Part shown: positions 24,781-36,450 of the stretch, in pieces
How the letters are laid out: each line of letters starts with the position of its first letter
Position numbering within the stretch: position 1 is the stretch's first letter
Origin: Paralichthys olivaceus
Lineage: Eukaryota; Chordata; Actinopteri; Pleuronectiformes; Paralichthyidae
DNA length: 64,000 bases
Assembly (NCBI RefSeq): GCF_024713975.1
Contig: NC_091100.1
Location: forward strand, 13,856,001-13,920,000
Reading direction: 5' to 3'
Program-made: the position numbers and the translations under genes
Notes under the pieces: model-generated
Database searches by the model: none
The model's input: the letters and a program-made list of their open reading frames with translations, nothing else
Told to the model about the DNA's origin: nothing

Positions 24781-27700
24781 CACGCTTGGCTTTAAATAGA
24801 AACATAATGTTATTTGTGAGACTTATAGTATAACTTAGCAAGATTCTCCACATTCATTATTTTTACCCAGGCAAAAGACTGATACCCCTTCAAAATTACA
24901 CATAGCCTAAAATGTACTTTATTGTGATAACATTATCTCTCCTTGAAATGTCTGAATTTTCTGTAAATATAGCCCAATACTCCATTGTACGATGTTAACA
25001 TGTAAAACAAACGACAGATTTCATGATGAACCCAAATAAAATAGACTCCAGCTCCTCTCAGCTCTTTGAAGAGTTTTCGTGTTTTTCATCTGTTCGGCTG
25101 TTTTGAGTTTACAACTCAATCATTTTCAGACAGCTCTCCACTGTGACAACGCTCTAATAATCCCACTGCAACAAATGACTTACACATTTGAGTGATTATC
25201 TGGTTATCAAAGTGAAGCACTAAGCAGATAAAGACCAAAAACAGATCTTAAAAGAGAATAAGTGATTTATTAACATGCTCTAGGAGGCCAGACATATTGT
25301 TCCAAATGAAATTCCTGTGATTTTCTCCATCATGCAGAGGTTTGTAAACATGAGAGAATGCATGTTTTATGCTGAGCTTTTAGTTATGTGGGTCAGAGAG
25401 TCGAAGCTGACAATATTCGATATAAAAACAAAGAAAAAGGACCCTGAAACAGACTTTTTTATTTAATGTTACCCATCATACAAGATTAATTAAGTCATCA
25501 TCCCCCTCAGCAGAAGGCAGAAATTGATCCAGCACTCCTAACCCTGATGCTACCCCTCACCAAAGCATTGGTATAAAGTATTGATCCATGACCAGTACTT
25601 CTGCACAAAACACCTCTGAACTGCAGGAATAAGTCAGGTTCAGATATATATGAACATTCAGATATAAGTTATAATTATTACATTTATGGTTCCCTAGTTC
25701 CAAAGTAGAAAGTAACTAAACAAGTGGTGGCATCAACACTTATTCAGAGAAAAAGGTCCAAAAACCAAAAATTCATTGAACAGAATGTTTGAAAGAAAGA
25801 AAAACAATCTGCGATATTGAGAATTAATTTATAATATTATGAGAATACTTATAATTACAAGAAGTAATAGTCATAATTTTCAGTCAACATTTTTTCAGTA
25901 AGTACCCAGTAAAGGGAGCCATGCTCACCGTAGTTTCACCTTCTGGATCCAAAATCTTGAACCAATATCACTCAACGATAGCCTCACGGTCGACCAAACA
26001 TTTCCACTTCCCCAAAAGAGGACATTTCCTTCAGAGAGGCATTCTTCAGAATAGACTCTGTTTACTGCACAATCTTTTCAAATCCCTGATACTTATGATA
26101 CTGCGGTGCTGATATGACAAAAGATTAAGTATTTCATCATTTGTTAAAACATTATGTTCAACCTAAAACTATAGTTTTATCCCCCTGATATTATGAGAAA
26201 GAAGTCGTAATATTACCACGTAAAATGCTTTATACATTGAGGCCCTGGACAAGTGAAGCCTATCATTACTAGGTAAATCTCTATGTGTTGCAGAGTGTAC
26301 CAGGGTTTCAAATATGGTGTCTGAAGTGAGATTCCCATTCTGGTGTACCAGCAGAGACCCAGTTTACGTCAACCAGCAATGGTTGGTTGGTCATAGATAA
26401 AGAGGGAGCAACTGTGGAACAGAACAGAGAAGGCGACAGCAGCTAGAAGTGTGACACAGGCTAAAGAAGCAAATGTATGAAAGATTCCAAAAAATGTCTG
26501 ATGTTCCAGATAAAGTAGAAACTTGGAGTTCAGAGGAAAGATCATGGTCTAAAAAAGGAGGCGATTGATGACGAGGGCATACATCACTAAAATATGTCAA
26601 CAGTGTTTGTGTAGTTCCTCTCCTTGCCAGACGGAGGATACAGAATTTCCCACTGCAGGTTTAAGCTCTTGAAATGTCAAAGAAGTCTTAGATTCAGCTG
26701 AAAATAAAGACAAAAATTAAACGCACATGACTTATTGGTGTAGTGGGGAGCACTGTACACGGTCCTGATACAGAGGCAATGTATTCATCCGTGGGGAGCG
26801 ACTGCCCCGCACCACTTCCGCCCTCCTCCCGCCACCCTCGGCCTGCTTTTCTAAAAACACGTTGACCTGGATCAGCTCTCAAAGTGAGACACGAGGCAGC
26901 TGCCTGCGTCTGAGTAAATTGGCTCGCGTGGCGTTCGAGGGGGAGTCATCGAGCGAGGCCTCAGAGACGGCCGGCACGACAGAAAATAGCTCCGATCTTC
27001 TGCCTATGATATCTAAAATGGACTGAGGGGAAGAGTTTTCGTAATGGTGTCGAGGGCTTTAGGTGGCGATTTCTCTCACTGACCTCGACAACAGAGATAA
27101 ATCGCACGTATGCAAAAAATGCCTTTGGAGACAGAAATACAGAAATGCCTCCAGCAAAATGCCTCTCTCACTGCCATCTAGATCAGTGTTCTTTCTATGC
27201 ACAGGAGGCGATGTTGGCAGAAAGGACGGTCTTTCCTTCACCTCTCAGCTCAGCTTCCTGCTGCCTGACTTAACTCTCTCTAATTAGAGGGTTTTCCATT
27301 AGACAAAGTCTTTGCCCCAACCCAAACGCTGCAAAATGAAAATGCTGACACACAGGCTGTTTTTTTATCTTCATTCTTCTATAGTTTTAACTTGTTGTTT
27401 ATGTGACATTGTATTATCGTTAGGTGCAACCCACATTTCTCAAGTGAAAATGCCCCCTAGCATTGGACAAACTGGCACCTTCACTGTTACAACACCAAAG
27501 TAACAACTTTTGTTTCATTAAGACTTGAGGACATTGTGTTCCTTCAACCACGAGTTACTCTCAGCCCACTCATTCCCTGCATGCGCCCACTCACTTAATC
27601 CTTTCACCTCTGACTCGTGCCCACGTTGCTAGATTCCATATTACTGCAACCCCAACGTCCCACCTCCGCAACGCAACACCCACATGTTGTCTCACGAAAC

Positions 27701-29439
27701 TAAAAAGATCAGGAGTTTTAAAAATAAACCGTGTGGAGAGAAAGTATGTTTGTATGTGTGTTTATGTTCAAGAGAAAGAGCAGAAAGAAGAGGAGAAGAA
27801 ATAAGGTTTCCATGGAAACTAAAAGAGTTGTGTCTAATTGGCAATAACACCTCAAAGAGGAATAAGAAACCATGAAGCTGGCCCCACACAGCCGTATGGA
27901 TATGGCTAACGCTGCTGTGCTCACTCAATATTGCTTTTTAATTTATTCACATTCATACTTATTTAAAGAGAGTGTTGGTGTTCAATCTGTCCAGTGCAGC
28001 AAGCACAAAAATGATTTTGGCCGCAGCAGCAAGAATTTGTCTGTTTCCTCTGTTTCTGGGACAAATCAGAATCTGAAGCAGGGGAGATTATTTTGGTGGA
28101 TAGGTAGCACTCCAGATTTATTCAGCATCCCACACACACACAGACACACACACACACACAAAATCAAACGTCAACCCGCCAAAGGAAAATCCTTCTTTTA
28201 CTGGACCACAGAGTTTAACACATTCACGTTATCTCAAATTATAGATGATCAGTGGCGGATGAAGGATTTCTACTTAATCAGGGGCCATAAAGGGGCCACA
28301 AATAACATAGAGGGGCCAATTATATGTCCAACATCCATGCGCGATTCCTGATTTAGTGAGGAGCACATTCAAGTCATTACTTGTTTACTATTAGCTCTCT
28401 AGATTTCTATTATTGAATATATTGTAAAAAATGTTCCTTGTTCATGCACATTGTGTTACTTTAAAATTCTAAACAAATTGTCATATATAATGTTAGTATG
28501 GTAAGCATTGTTAGTGAGACTACTGACAGGACAGCTTTATAAGACAATGAGATTTCATCTTATAGTTCCTTTGCTTCATTTAGATCTGCTACGATGAGGG
28601 AAGAGCTGAAAATCCACACTTTATGACACAGCTCACAGTGTACTTTGGTTGTTTTTAAATGTGAGTACAACAGAGGAAAAGAATATGGTATATTTAAGAA
28701 ACTGGATCCACTGAATATTTGGGAATTCTTCTTGGGAAATAACATAAGCAATTTATTTACAATAATAAATGATGGAAATAATAATTTTCTTTGGCTTGAC
28801 TAGTCGCCACAGCTTTGGATTGTCTGTGACCTGCATGTCGACAACATGTGTTTATTTCCTCATCGTCAGGACTACTTGAGGACTTAAAGTTCCAGTCGCT
28901 GCAAGAGGACACGAAAACACAATCAAGTTATGTAACCTGTGTTCATTACTGTTGCTTAAATAACCCTGAGCTGACAAAGATCAGAGCAGCAACTATAGTT
29001 CACTACCCTCCAGCCCCCTGCTAACTTTTGTATCATAACTAACTTCTTGTAACTAATAATAATTAGTAAACTCTCAACTTGATATTGTTTTCTTCTGTAA
29101 TGATGTCCACAGTGACTTGTTAGAGAACTGGTGGAAGTTAAAGATATTGCGGTGAATGCTCTCTTCTGCCTCTGTGATTATCTTCAGGAGACGTATTCAC
29201 CCATTATGGTTGACACTGTGTGATTTGTGTTATGTATAAAAACTGTTATAGCTCCCTCTTCACTCTACATATAATTATATATTAGGTTAGAATACTGTTA
29301 TTATACATATGTGTCTAACAGGTGGGAAATGTGATTGTTTTTCAAGTCAGTCTAAAGTCATGATCCATGACTACTGATCAAAACTTGAAGAAATTCTCTG
29401 AAGACAGACCTGAGTTATCATGTTCAAGGGGTCAAAAAC

Positions 29440-29595
29440 ATGTTTTGTAAGGCCACAGTGACCTTTGACCTTTGACCGCCCAGATCTAATCACTTCACAT
29501 TTGAGTCCAACTGAACGTTTGTAGCAAATTTGAAGAAATTCCCTCGAGGTGTTCCTGCGATGTTGTGTTCACAAGAACGACAGACTTCACAGAAA
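29440..29595. repeat. Teleost interspersed repeat carrying a triple DR1 half-site array
   Basis: It begins near AAGGCCACAGTGACC and continues through CAAATTTGAAGAAATTCCCT to GTTCACAAGAACGACAGAC. It shares its body with the modules at 20500-20840. TGACCT, TGACCT and TGACCG are each separated by one T at 29459-29478. Confidence 0.6.
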
Positions 29596-29934
29596 CATAT
29601 TGCCTCCAGCCACTGGTTAATAAAAATATATAAACGTTTATTAATAGTTTAGTATATAATGGTACCATCAACAGATACAAATGTAGATTTTAATCAAATA
29701 AAGATAAAATGTTATTTCCATCTGTCTCAGCTGTAATTGGTGTTGAATTAATTAGCATATGGCCGCATGCATGCACATGAAGTCAGAAGTCACCTCTGTC
29801 AAAGTCAAGCCCTTTCTGATTCTTCTCTTTCCAAGCCGTCTCAAGTTTGACTCAAGTCTGACTCAAGTCTGATTGAAGTCTGACTCAAGTCCATACCTCT
29901 GGAATTGAACACTAATACAGATGTGGGGGATAGT

Positions 29935-30100
29935 CACTCAGTTGCCAGTTTATTAGGAACACCTTGCTAAAATGAACATAGTCTATAACAAAACAGTCCT
30001 GCAGTAAATCCACCCTTCATTGAGGTTATGATCAAGTTTGTGATGAAATTTCTTTCGGGAGGTAATTTTCTGATGTAGTCTAGCCTCATTATTATAAATG
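29935..30100. repeat. Teleost dispersed repeat (CAGTTGCCAGTTTATTAGGA head)
   Basis: CAGTTGCCAGTTTATTAGGA, then ACACCTTGCTAAAATG, CAGTCCTGCAGTAAATCCAC and CTTCATTGAGGTTATGATC is a sequence order I recognise from many teleost genomes. No frame is conserved. The call rests on recall of the family rather than a search. Confidence 0.5.
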
Positions 30101-30371
30101 TAAACATCTGAAGTATGATGTAGATGTACATCACATCTATCTATGAATATATAGAATATATATTACAAAGTGAGACAAACAGAATATAAACACAGTTAAA
30201 TGCCTCAGAGACACTCCTCAGTCTCAACATGAATACTGAAGGATTAGAAAAGACTTCACTTGGGGGTTTGTTTGTTTTTTGGATGTCAGTGCATCTGTCT
30301 GAGTGGGCTGAAGTCTAAATTATACAATCCACACATCCACATCTCCACACTCTGGGGAAAACAATAGCATA

Positions 30372-30394
30372 TATAAATAGGAACATAATCAGAG

Positions 30395-30425
<31 letters not shown>

Positions 30426-30733
30426 CCCCTCCCTCTCTCTCTCCCACACACACACACACGCACACACACTAGCAGGGATCGGGGTAGATGCACAACCACC
30501 AGGCAGGAGCGACTCTGCTCGGCTGCTATGGAGCAACAAGACAAAGATCAGTGTGGAGACATGTTCAAGTTTGTGCAGGAGAAATCTCGGAGCAGAATCG
30601 TGAAGAAGGTGCTTGTGTGTTAAATGGAAACAAGAGGAGTGGACAGTGCCAACTGTAAACCTACTCAAGCATCTTTTTATGAGGATGAAACCACTGTTGG
30701 TCTCCAAGTGATTCAGTCTGCAGTCTAACCAAG
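30372..30733 (+). promoter_or_regulatory. Candidate upstream promoter and noncoding first exon of kcnj4-like
   Basis: TATAAATA at 30372-30379 is followed by CT and CA runs and then, at 30733, a near-consensus donor (CCAAG then GTAAGTC). Inside lies a short open frame with an ATG at 30528 ending at 30623 (31 codons, MEQQDKDQCG start), which would be an upstream ORF. A second donor-bounded candidate exon is at 32172-32250 and an acceptor lies at 36294. Together they would give the channel gene a 5' UTR split by long introns, as in mammalian Kir2 genes. All of this is inferred. Confidence 0.35.
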
Positions 30734-31479
30734 GTAAGTCATATATTTCTACATTTTCAGTTGTAGTTTTGGTGAGGTATTCTGGTTTGAAATGGTAAGA
30801 TAAAAACAAAAAATCCTTTTTTAAGCCGTTCAAATCATATTCTCTAACTTGTTTGCTCTCCTGAGTCACATCCACAGCTCAACATTTTAAAACTGCATAA
30901 TAAGAAAGTACCTCCTCGATGACCCCTGCATCAGTTATCTGCCCCTTCTGCATAACTAACGAACCAACTACTCAGAAAACACAATCGATGCTTCAACAAA
31001 ACGTTCGTGAGGCCGAGTAAGTTGACTGTAAAAAATGTGGGGATTGTAAACAGATAGAGGAAAAGATTTTTAAAGGCCAACATCACTTTCAAGGTTAGGT
31101 TAGTATTCGGCAGCCTCTGCCCCCCACCCCCCCGCTCTCCGCTTTCGATTATTCCTGCAGGGTCTGGATTGATTTTCAGCACTGGACAGCTCCTGTGGCC
31201 TCAATGAAAGCAACACACGTCACAGCTGCTACTCAGTTTGCAAACTGCCCCGTCATAACTTCTGGTTGCACTGTGTGAACCATCGATTAAAAAAAAAAAA
31301 AAAAAACTTTATTTGACTTCCCCCTGCAGTGATACATGTACAAACATGAAAACTTCACTGTTATCTATATGTTATTTTGAAATGGTGCGACACAATTAAG
31401 TGGCTGAGACTTTATGGTATGAGTCAAGACATCTGCTAAATTAAAACTATTGTGATGAAAACTATAAAAACAAAGAAAC

Positions 31480-31935
31480 TTTTATAAGTAAAGGTCCTGC
31501 ATTCATACTTAGTACTAAGTATCAAAGTAGCAATGCAGAATTGTACCATTAAGTGTCATTTGTCTTAAATGTATTTTAATAATATTTATCATCATATCTA
31601 ATTATTGCATCCAGCACGTTTTACATGATTTAACTGAGATAAAAATATATCTGGACACTGATGAAACAAATCAATCAGATATACAGTATAATACACAAAG
31701 AAAATGGGAAGAAACACAGCAAAACAACGCGATTAAAATAAAATATTATTGCTGGTATATATGGTATTAATTTAATATGATATCGTAATGAATCATGTAT
31801 AAACTGAATATATATTTTGGATGCAAAATCTTTAGTAACATCAATGTGGAGTAGAATCAGGAGAAATGGAAAGAAAATAAAAGTACCAAAATCTTCTACT
31901 TAAGTACAGTAATTGAGTAAATGTAGTTTTTAAAG
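31480..31935. repeat. Probable teleost dispersed repeat (ACTTAAGTACAGTAATTGAG type)
   Basis: The right end, CTACTTAAGTACAGTAATTG then AGTAAATGTAG, and the left part AAAGGTCCTGCATTCATAC match a repeat commonly seen in fish, diverged and non-coding. Confidence 0.45.
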
Positions 31936-32171
31936 CTCTACCTCCTCCATACAATTTTGCCTTATTAAAACATGCGACAATTAATCATTTATACATAACT
32001 GTTCTTTGAGTGTATTTCTAATATTTTGAGTGTGTTCAATGACAGAAAGTTAAAATAAGTTCCTGTCTGTTGTGCATTCGAGGCCAATTTTTTTTCTTCT
32101 GCCTAGGACACTGTGTTCTCCCAGTGTTGTCTTCAGGGACATGTAGGTCCTTTTTATATGTTACTTTGCAG

Positions 32172-32250
32172 TGAGCATCTTGTACAGATTATGCAAAAAA
32201 AGAGAGGAAGTCGAAGGACAATCACCCCTCAAAGCACAACATGACCAAAT
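32172..32250 (+). other. Candidate 79-nt noncoding exon upstream of kcnj4-like
   Basis: It is bounded by a good acceptor (TTACTTTGCAG ending at 32171) and a donor (CCAAAT then GTAAGTC after 32250). It has no open frame joined to the channel. Its use as a 5'-UTR exon is speculative. Confidence 0.25.
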
Positions 32251-32532
32251 GTAAGTCTTTCACACTTTCTCACATAGTCCTTTGCTTTTCAGAACAGACC
32301 TAGATCTAGACTGGGTGGAAAAAAACAGAGAGCAAATTGTTTTGTTTTTTTCACGCATTTGGTGTCTGTCTGTCTGCGTGTGTGTGTGTGTAAATCTTCC
32401 ACTTTTCTGCAAATGGCATTACACACTATAGTAACATCCTGTGACGTCATAATCTTTTCATCTTAATCTGTATTTTTTCCCATTGACAACCTTACACCTG
32501 TGTAGCCCATACTTCGTTGTTGGTTTACAATG

Positions 32533-32610
32533 CTTTCTTTCTTCCTTTCTTCCTTTCTTCCTTTCTTCCTTTCTTCCTTTCTTCCTTTCTTCCTTTCTTT
32601 CTTTCCTTCC
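32533..32610. repeat. (TTCC/TTTC)n pyrimidine tract
   Basis: About 78 bp of CTTTCTTC octamer-like repeats, strictly polypyrimidine on the plus strand with mirror symmetry, so capable of triplex (H-DNA) formation. Confidence 0.9.
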
Positions 32611-35600
32611 TCATCTGTGCCTCCCACCCTCCCTCCCTCCTTTCTCATATCATCAGATCTCAGATTACACAAAAGGGCTTAAGGCAGGTCACACAGCAAC
32701 AGCCATCCACCTTTCATACTGTTGTTTGGATTGGGAGATTAAGAGACACAGTAATCTGGTATTTGACAAGGGCTTCCTCTATCCTTTCTTTTGCATGGGA
32801 TTATGCTGTAATATACGTCAGTTTGGTTCCTCTGACGTACTTATAATAAGAAAGAAAAAAGTATTCCGGCAAAGTTTGGGGGTAAAACTCTTTGTGTGTT
32901 GTGGAATATGGAGTTTTGTCTCCCGTTCATTGAGACAAGTTTTGTGTCTTTATGAGTTAAAGAGTGAAAGTGTCCTCTCCTCTCCTCTACGTTTCACGTG
33001 AGCACGCACACAAAGACACACACACTCACACAAACTCACACACAATCACAATCACGCACAGAAAGAGAGCAAATTTTCCCCATAGAGCAGCAGAGATGTT
33101 CCTATGGAGACCACAAATACAGTAACTATGATCGACCATTAATTACTGTGACTCTCCCCCAGGGCGCCTGTTAGATAAGAAAATAAAAATATATCAGCCA
33201 GGTATAAAGTGACGACAGACCGTTGTGTTAGTGCAAATATCGTTAAATAATTAATCCCCAGGGAGACAGAAATCTAATTATGAGCTTGATTTGTGATGAG
33301 TCATGAATACTGAGCACTGAGGGCAAAAATCTGAATCTGGTAAAAGTTCCAGCAAACATTAAATAAAATAGATTTAGTTGTTCATTTGTAAAGTTGACTT
33401 CATTTTTCATTCGATTACATCAGAGAAGAGTTGGTGTCATTTTTGAGTTGATGCAGTTTGATTTTGACCAAACCATCCCAACTAAAGGTTCCAGTTACCT
33501 ACTTTTACTTTTACACTTCGCTTATCAACTTTAGGTTTGCTTCGTTGTCATGGAGATGGAGTTAGACAACTATTATTTCCAAGGACCGCAATAATGTTTG
33601 GTGCTTGAGGGAACTGCATGGTATTTTGATACCGAAAAGTGAATATGGATGATACACAACCACTGAGGTGGAGCTGCAGTTACTTGGAGGAAGTCTGAGA
33701 AATGAGAAAAGAAATCTTAATTTTTGTGAAAGCATATAGAAGTAAATAATGTTATGTGTTTTTACTTTCTACGTTATTTTAAACAATGTTATACTGAAAT
33801 AAAAACGTACTAGCTGACAACAAATGATAGTGTTATGAAAAAATGCTGGGTCGTTCTTCACCAATAGACTCAGTTGATATACATGGGAATAAAATTAATA
33901 AATTAATAGAACGACAAGTACACAAGAACAATACATCTACTCTTTCTTGACCCCATTGAAAATCCAAACAGACCAACATGTGAACTGTGTTGTGCTGTCC
34001 CAATCCCCCACATGATGCCTCTGGCACTGACACCAGACTGACCTGCATGAACCAGCATATTGGCTGACGTCTTTAAGATCTCTGTAAGAAAAGGTTGTAA
34101 TTTCACGGCAGATGACACTCTCATCCAGCTGTGGGAGTTGTTGAGCTGACGTAATCATCTGCCCTGTTGGGATTAACTGGTCGAAAATCACCAGTCATCC
34201 AGCCAATCAGGAGCCAGTTCGTAACATCTGTCCTTGGTGTCACAGGGAAAGAAGTCTGCATGGAAGCATCACACACACACACTCGCACAGCCCCCATTAC
34301 GTGACGCCAAATCCAATCAAAGTTGGTGCTTGTGTGTTTATGGGTGTAGGTGTGTTTCCATGTGTAGCAGTGCTTGTGTTATTGACATGACAGTGTTATC
34401 GAATGAAGGCTTTTAAACTGCAGTTGTCAGACATTTTCCCAAGACAATCCACTACTACCATTCAATAATACAGACCTGTCCTGTCTGCAAGTTCATCCTA
34501 GCCAATGAGATTTACATACATAAAACATAAACCACTAATGCCCTTTGCTTTTGCGTGTGGCCTTTTTTTGGTTATGCAACCGGGTGCTTTTTGGTTCTCC
34601 TGGTTCGCAGCTTGCTGACATAATAAGCTGAGCGAAATCACCCTGCAACCTTGTCATCAGGCCAAACAGCAGATCAATTGTTCCTCTAACAGTAGATTAC
34701 CACTGATTCATCTCTTTTTTAGACCTTTGTCCCTTCCAATGGCTGTTTGGTTTTCCACCACTGGTTGGCCTGAAGGTACCTTAGGCTAACCACTAGCAAG
34801 GACCTAATCAATAAGCTTTCATTACACAAAACTGTCTGGTCTGCTTTGTGCATTAGGGCAAGGCCAAAATTTGCAGTCAGGGATTTTTGATTGGGAATAT
34901 TAGCCACACTAGCGGCGCGGCTCTACGGATGCCAATCTGATCTGTCCATCACTTGTGTTCAAGATATTAGCAACTGAATGGATTTGTATGGTTCTCTTTC
35001 ATTTTAGAACTAAAACAAGAAACAGGCACAGACACACTATGCAGTTGGCACATGGATACGGCAGGATGATCATTGATGAGTTGGGGTAGAGAAGGATCAG
35101 CAAAAGGGCAAAGCAATCTGGAATGTACTGTATAAACAGCAGATGGAGTCATGATTTTCTCAACAACAAAAGGTTAAATCAATCAGGTTGACCACATGTT
35201 GAAGGTTTATTTTGGAAGATAACAAAACTGTGAGATAAACTGAACTTCTATAAAGTCAATCCTTATTTAATAGAGACTGACAACATGATTTACAAATTTG
35301 CTGTTTAATGAAAATTTTGGAGTTTAGGGAGTGCAAGAGTGTAGAGCATGACGGTACTTGAGAGGGTAGGAATCCTATGGCGGAATCCAAGGCTGCATGC
35401 AAGAAGTGGCGACTTGGGACATGGAGTGGGTATATGGGGAATATTAAAAAGATGAGATTCTCACTGAGGTAGAAGTCTTGTAACATTCCATTAACTGGAA
35501 GCACAAGCTCAAAATTCATGACCAGGTTGGGACCAGGTTGGTGCCTTAGAAAGAAACTACTATGTGGGGGGAAAGTGGTTTCTTGGCCAGATCATTATAT

Positions 35601-35774
35601 TGGGTTCAGGTTTTGTACCTCAGCAGCAGGCAACCAGACACAAGAGATAATAAGCAGTTTAAGTTGTTTAATTACAACTTGAGTGGAAGGTGGGGGCTGG
35701 ATAAGTTGAGCAGTGGGGGAGTAAAAGATTGTTGGTGGGGAAAAGGTTTTTGACTTTCATTAAGCATAGTCCCC

Positions 35775-36140
35775 TTCAGTCTTAGCACTAATATGTGTAA
35801 TGTTAAGCATGCTAATGTACTAATGGAAAACATATATCAGCATATTACCATGCTGACATTAGCATTTAGATTACAGCACTTATTTGTCTAATTATAACCT
35901 TATAGTGCTGCTAGCATGTGTTTTTTTATTGTTAGGAAAACTAACATGATTGACAAAGCTGATCATTGTAAACAGTATGCATGCTAAACAACGGCATGTT
36001 ATCATGCTGATTTAGCATTTAGCTTACAGCACTCATGTAGCTAATTATAGTCTCACACAGCTGCTAGCATGTTTTTCTTATAATCATGTCGTAGCATGCT
36101 AACATACCAGACAAAGACAAAAATGCTCTATGTCAATGTT
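35775..36140. repeat. Degenerate tandem repeat rich in GCTAGCATG/AGCATGCTAA
   Basis: A unit of about 130 bp is repeated: CATGCTGACATTAGCATTTA..TTACAGCACT..GCTGCTAGCATG (from about 35850) and CATGCTGATTTAGCATTTAG..TTACAGCACT..GCTGCTAGCATG (from about 36004), with a third partial unit to about 36140. It lies just upstream of the first kcnj4-like coding exon. Confidence 0.7.
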
Positions 36141-36450
36141 AGCATTATGCTTACAGAATAGCTACAATGGATGTTGTCTCTTTGTGGTTTTGATTTTTGT
36201 ATGTCAAGGAATTAGCCATCTTTTTTAGCAAGGTCCTGTACTTTCACATTTTGAATGATTGAAGAAATCTCCTCTTTGTCCCCTTTGTTGACAGAAAATG
36301 TGTCATGAGAAGACAGTGCTGATAACAAATGCGAGACAGACCTGAGCTCATACCTCCCCCCAGTCCAGCAACAGTACTTTAATGGTTGGAACTGCCCGCC
36401 CCAACCTGCATTACTGCCCTCGCAGACACAGCCTGATGATCACCGGTGCC

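Larger units (their letters stand above)
21976..36450. other. Large intergenic region between triobp and kcnj4-like
   Basis: Just right of the triobp start, a minus-strand acceptor (AATGACAG, near 21997) and a possible donor near 22495 suggest a triobp 5'-UTR intron. Otherwise no coding exon is recognised. The region holds GT/CA microsatellites (23688-23730, 23835-23859, 24039-24069, 28130-28160), fish repeats listed separately, a GC-rich island at about 26740-27010, and a candidate upstream promoter and first exon of kcnj4-like at 30372-30733. Confidence 0.55.

Noticed and set aside
30315-30875. 186-codon minus-strand open frame
   Set aside because: It crosses CT and CA runs and shows no domain. 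The plus-strand promoter/first-exon reading explains the region better.
32463-33001. Frame with Phe-Leu-Ser repeats and its antisense Lys-Glu frame
   Set aside because: They come from the pyrimidine repeat at 32533-32610. The downstream part resembles no protein.
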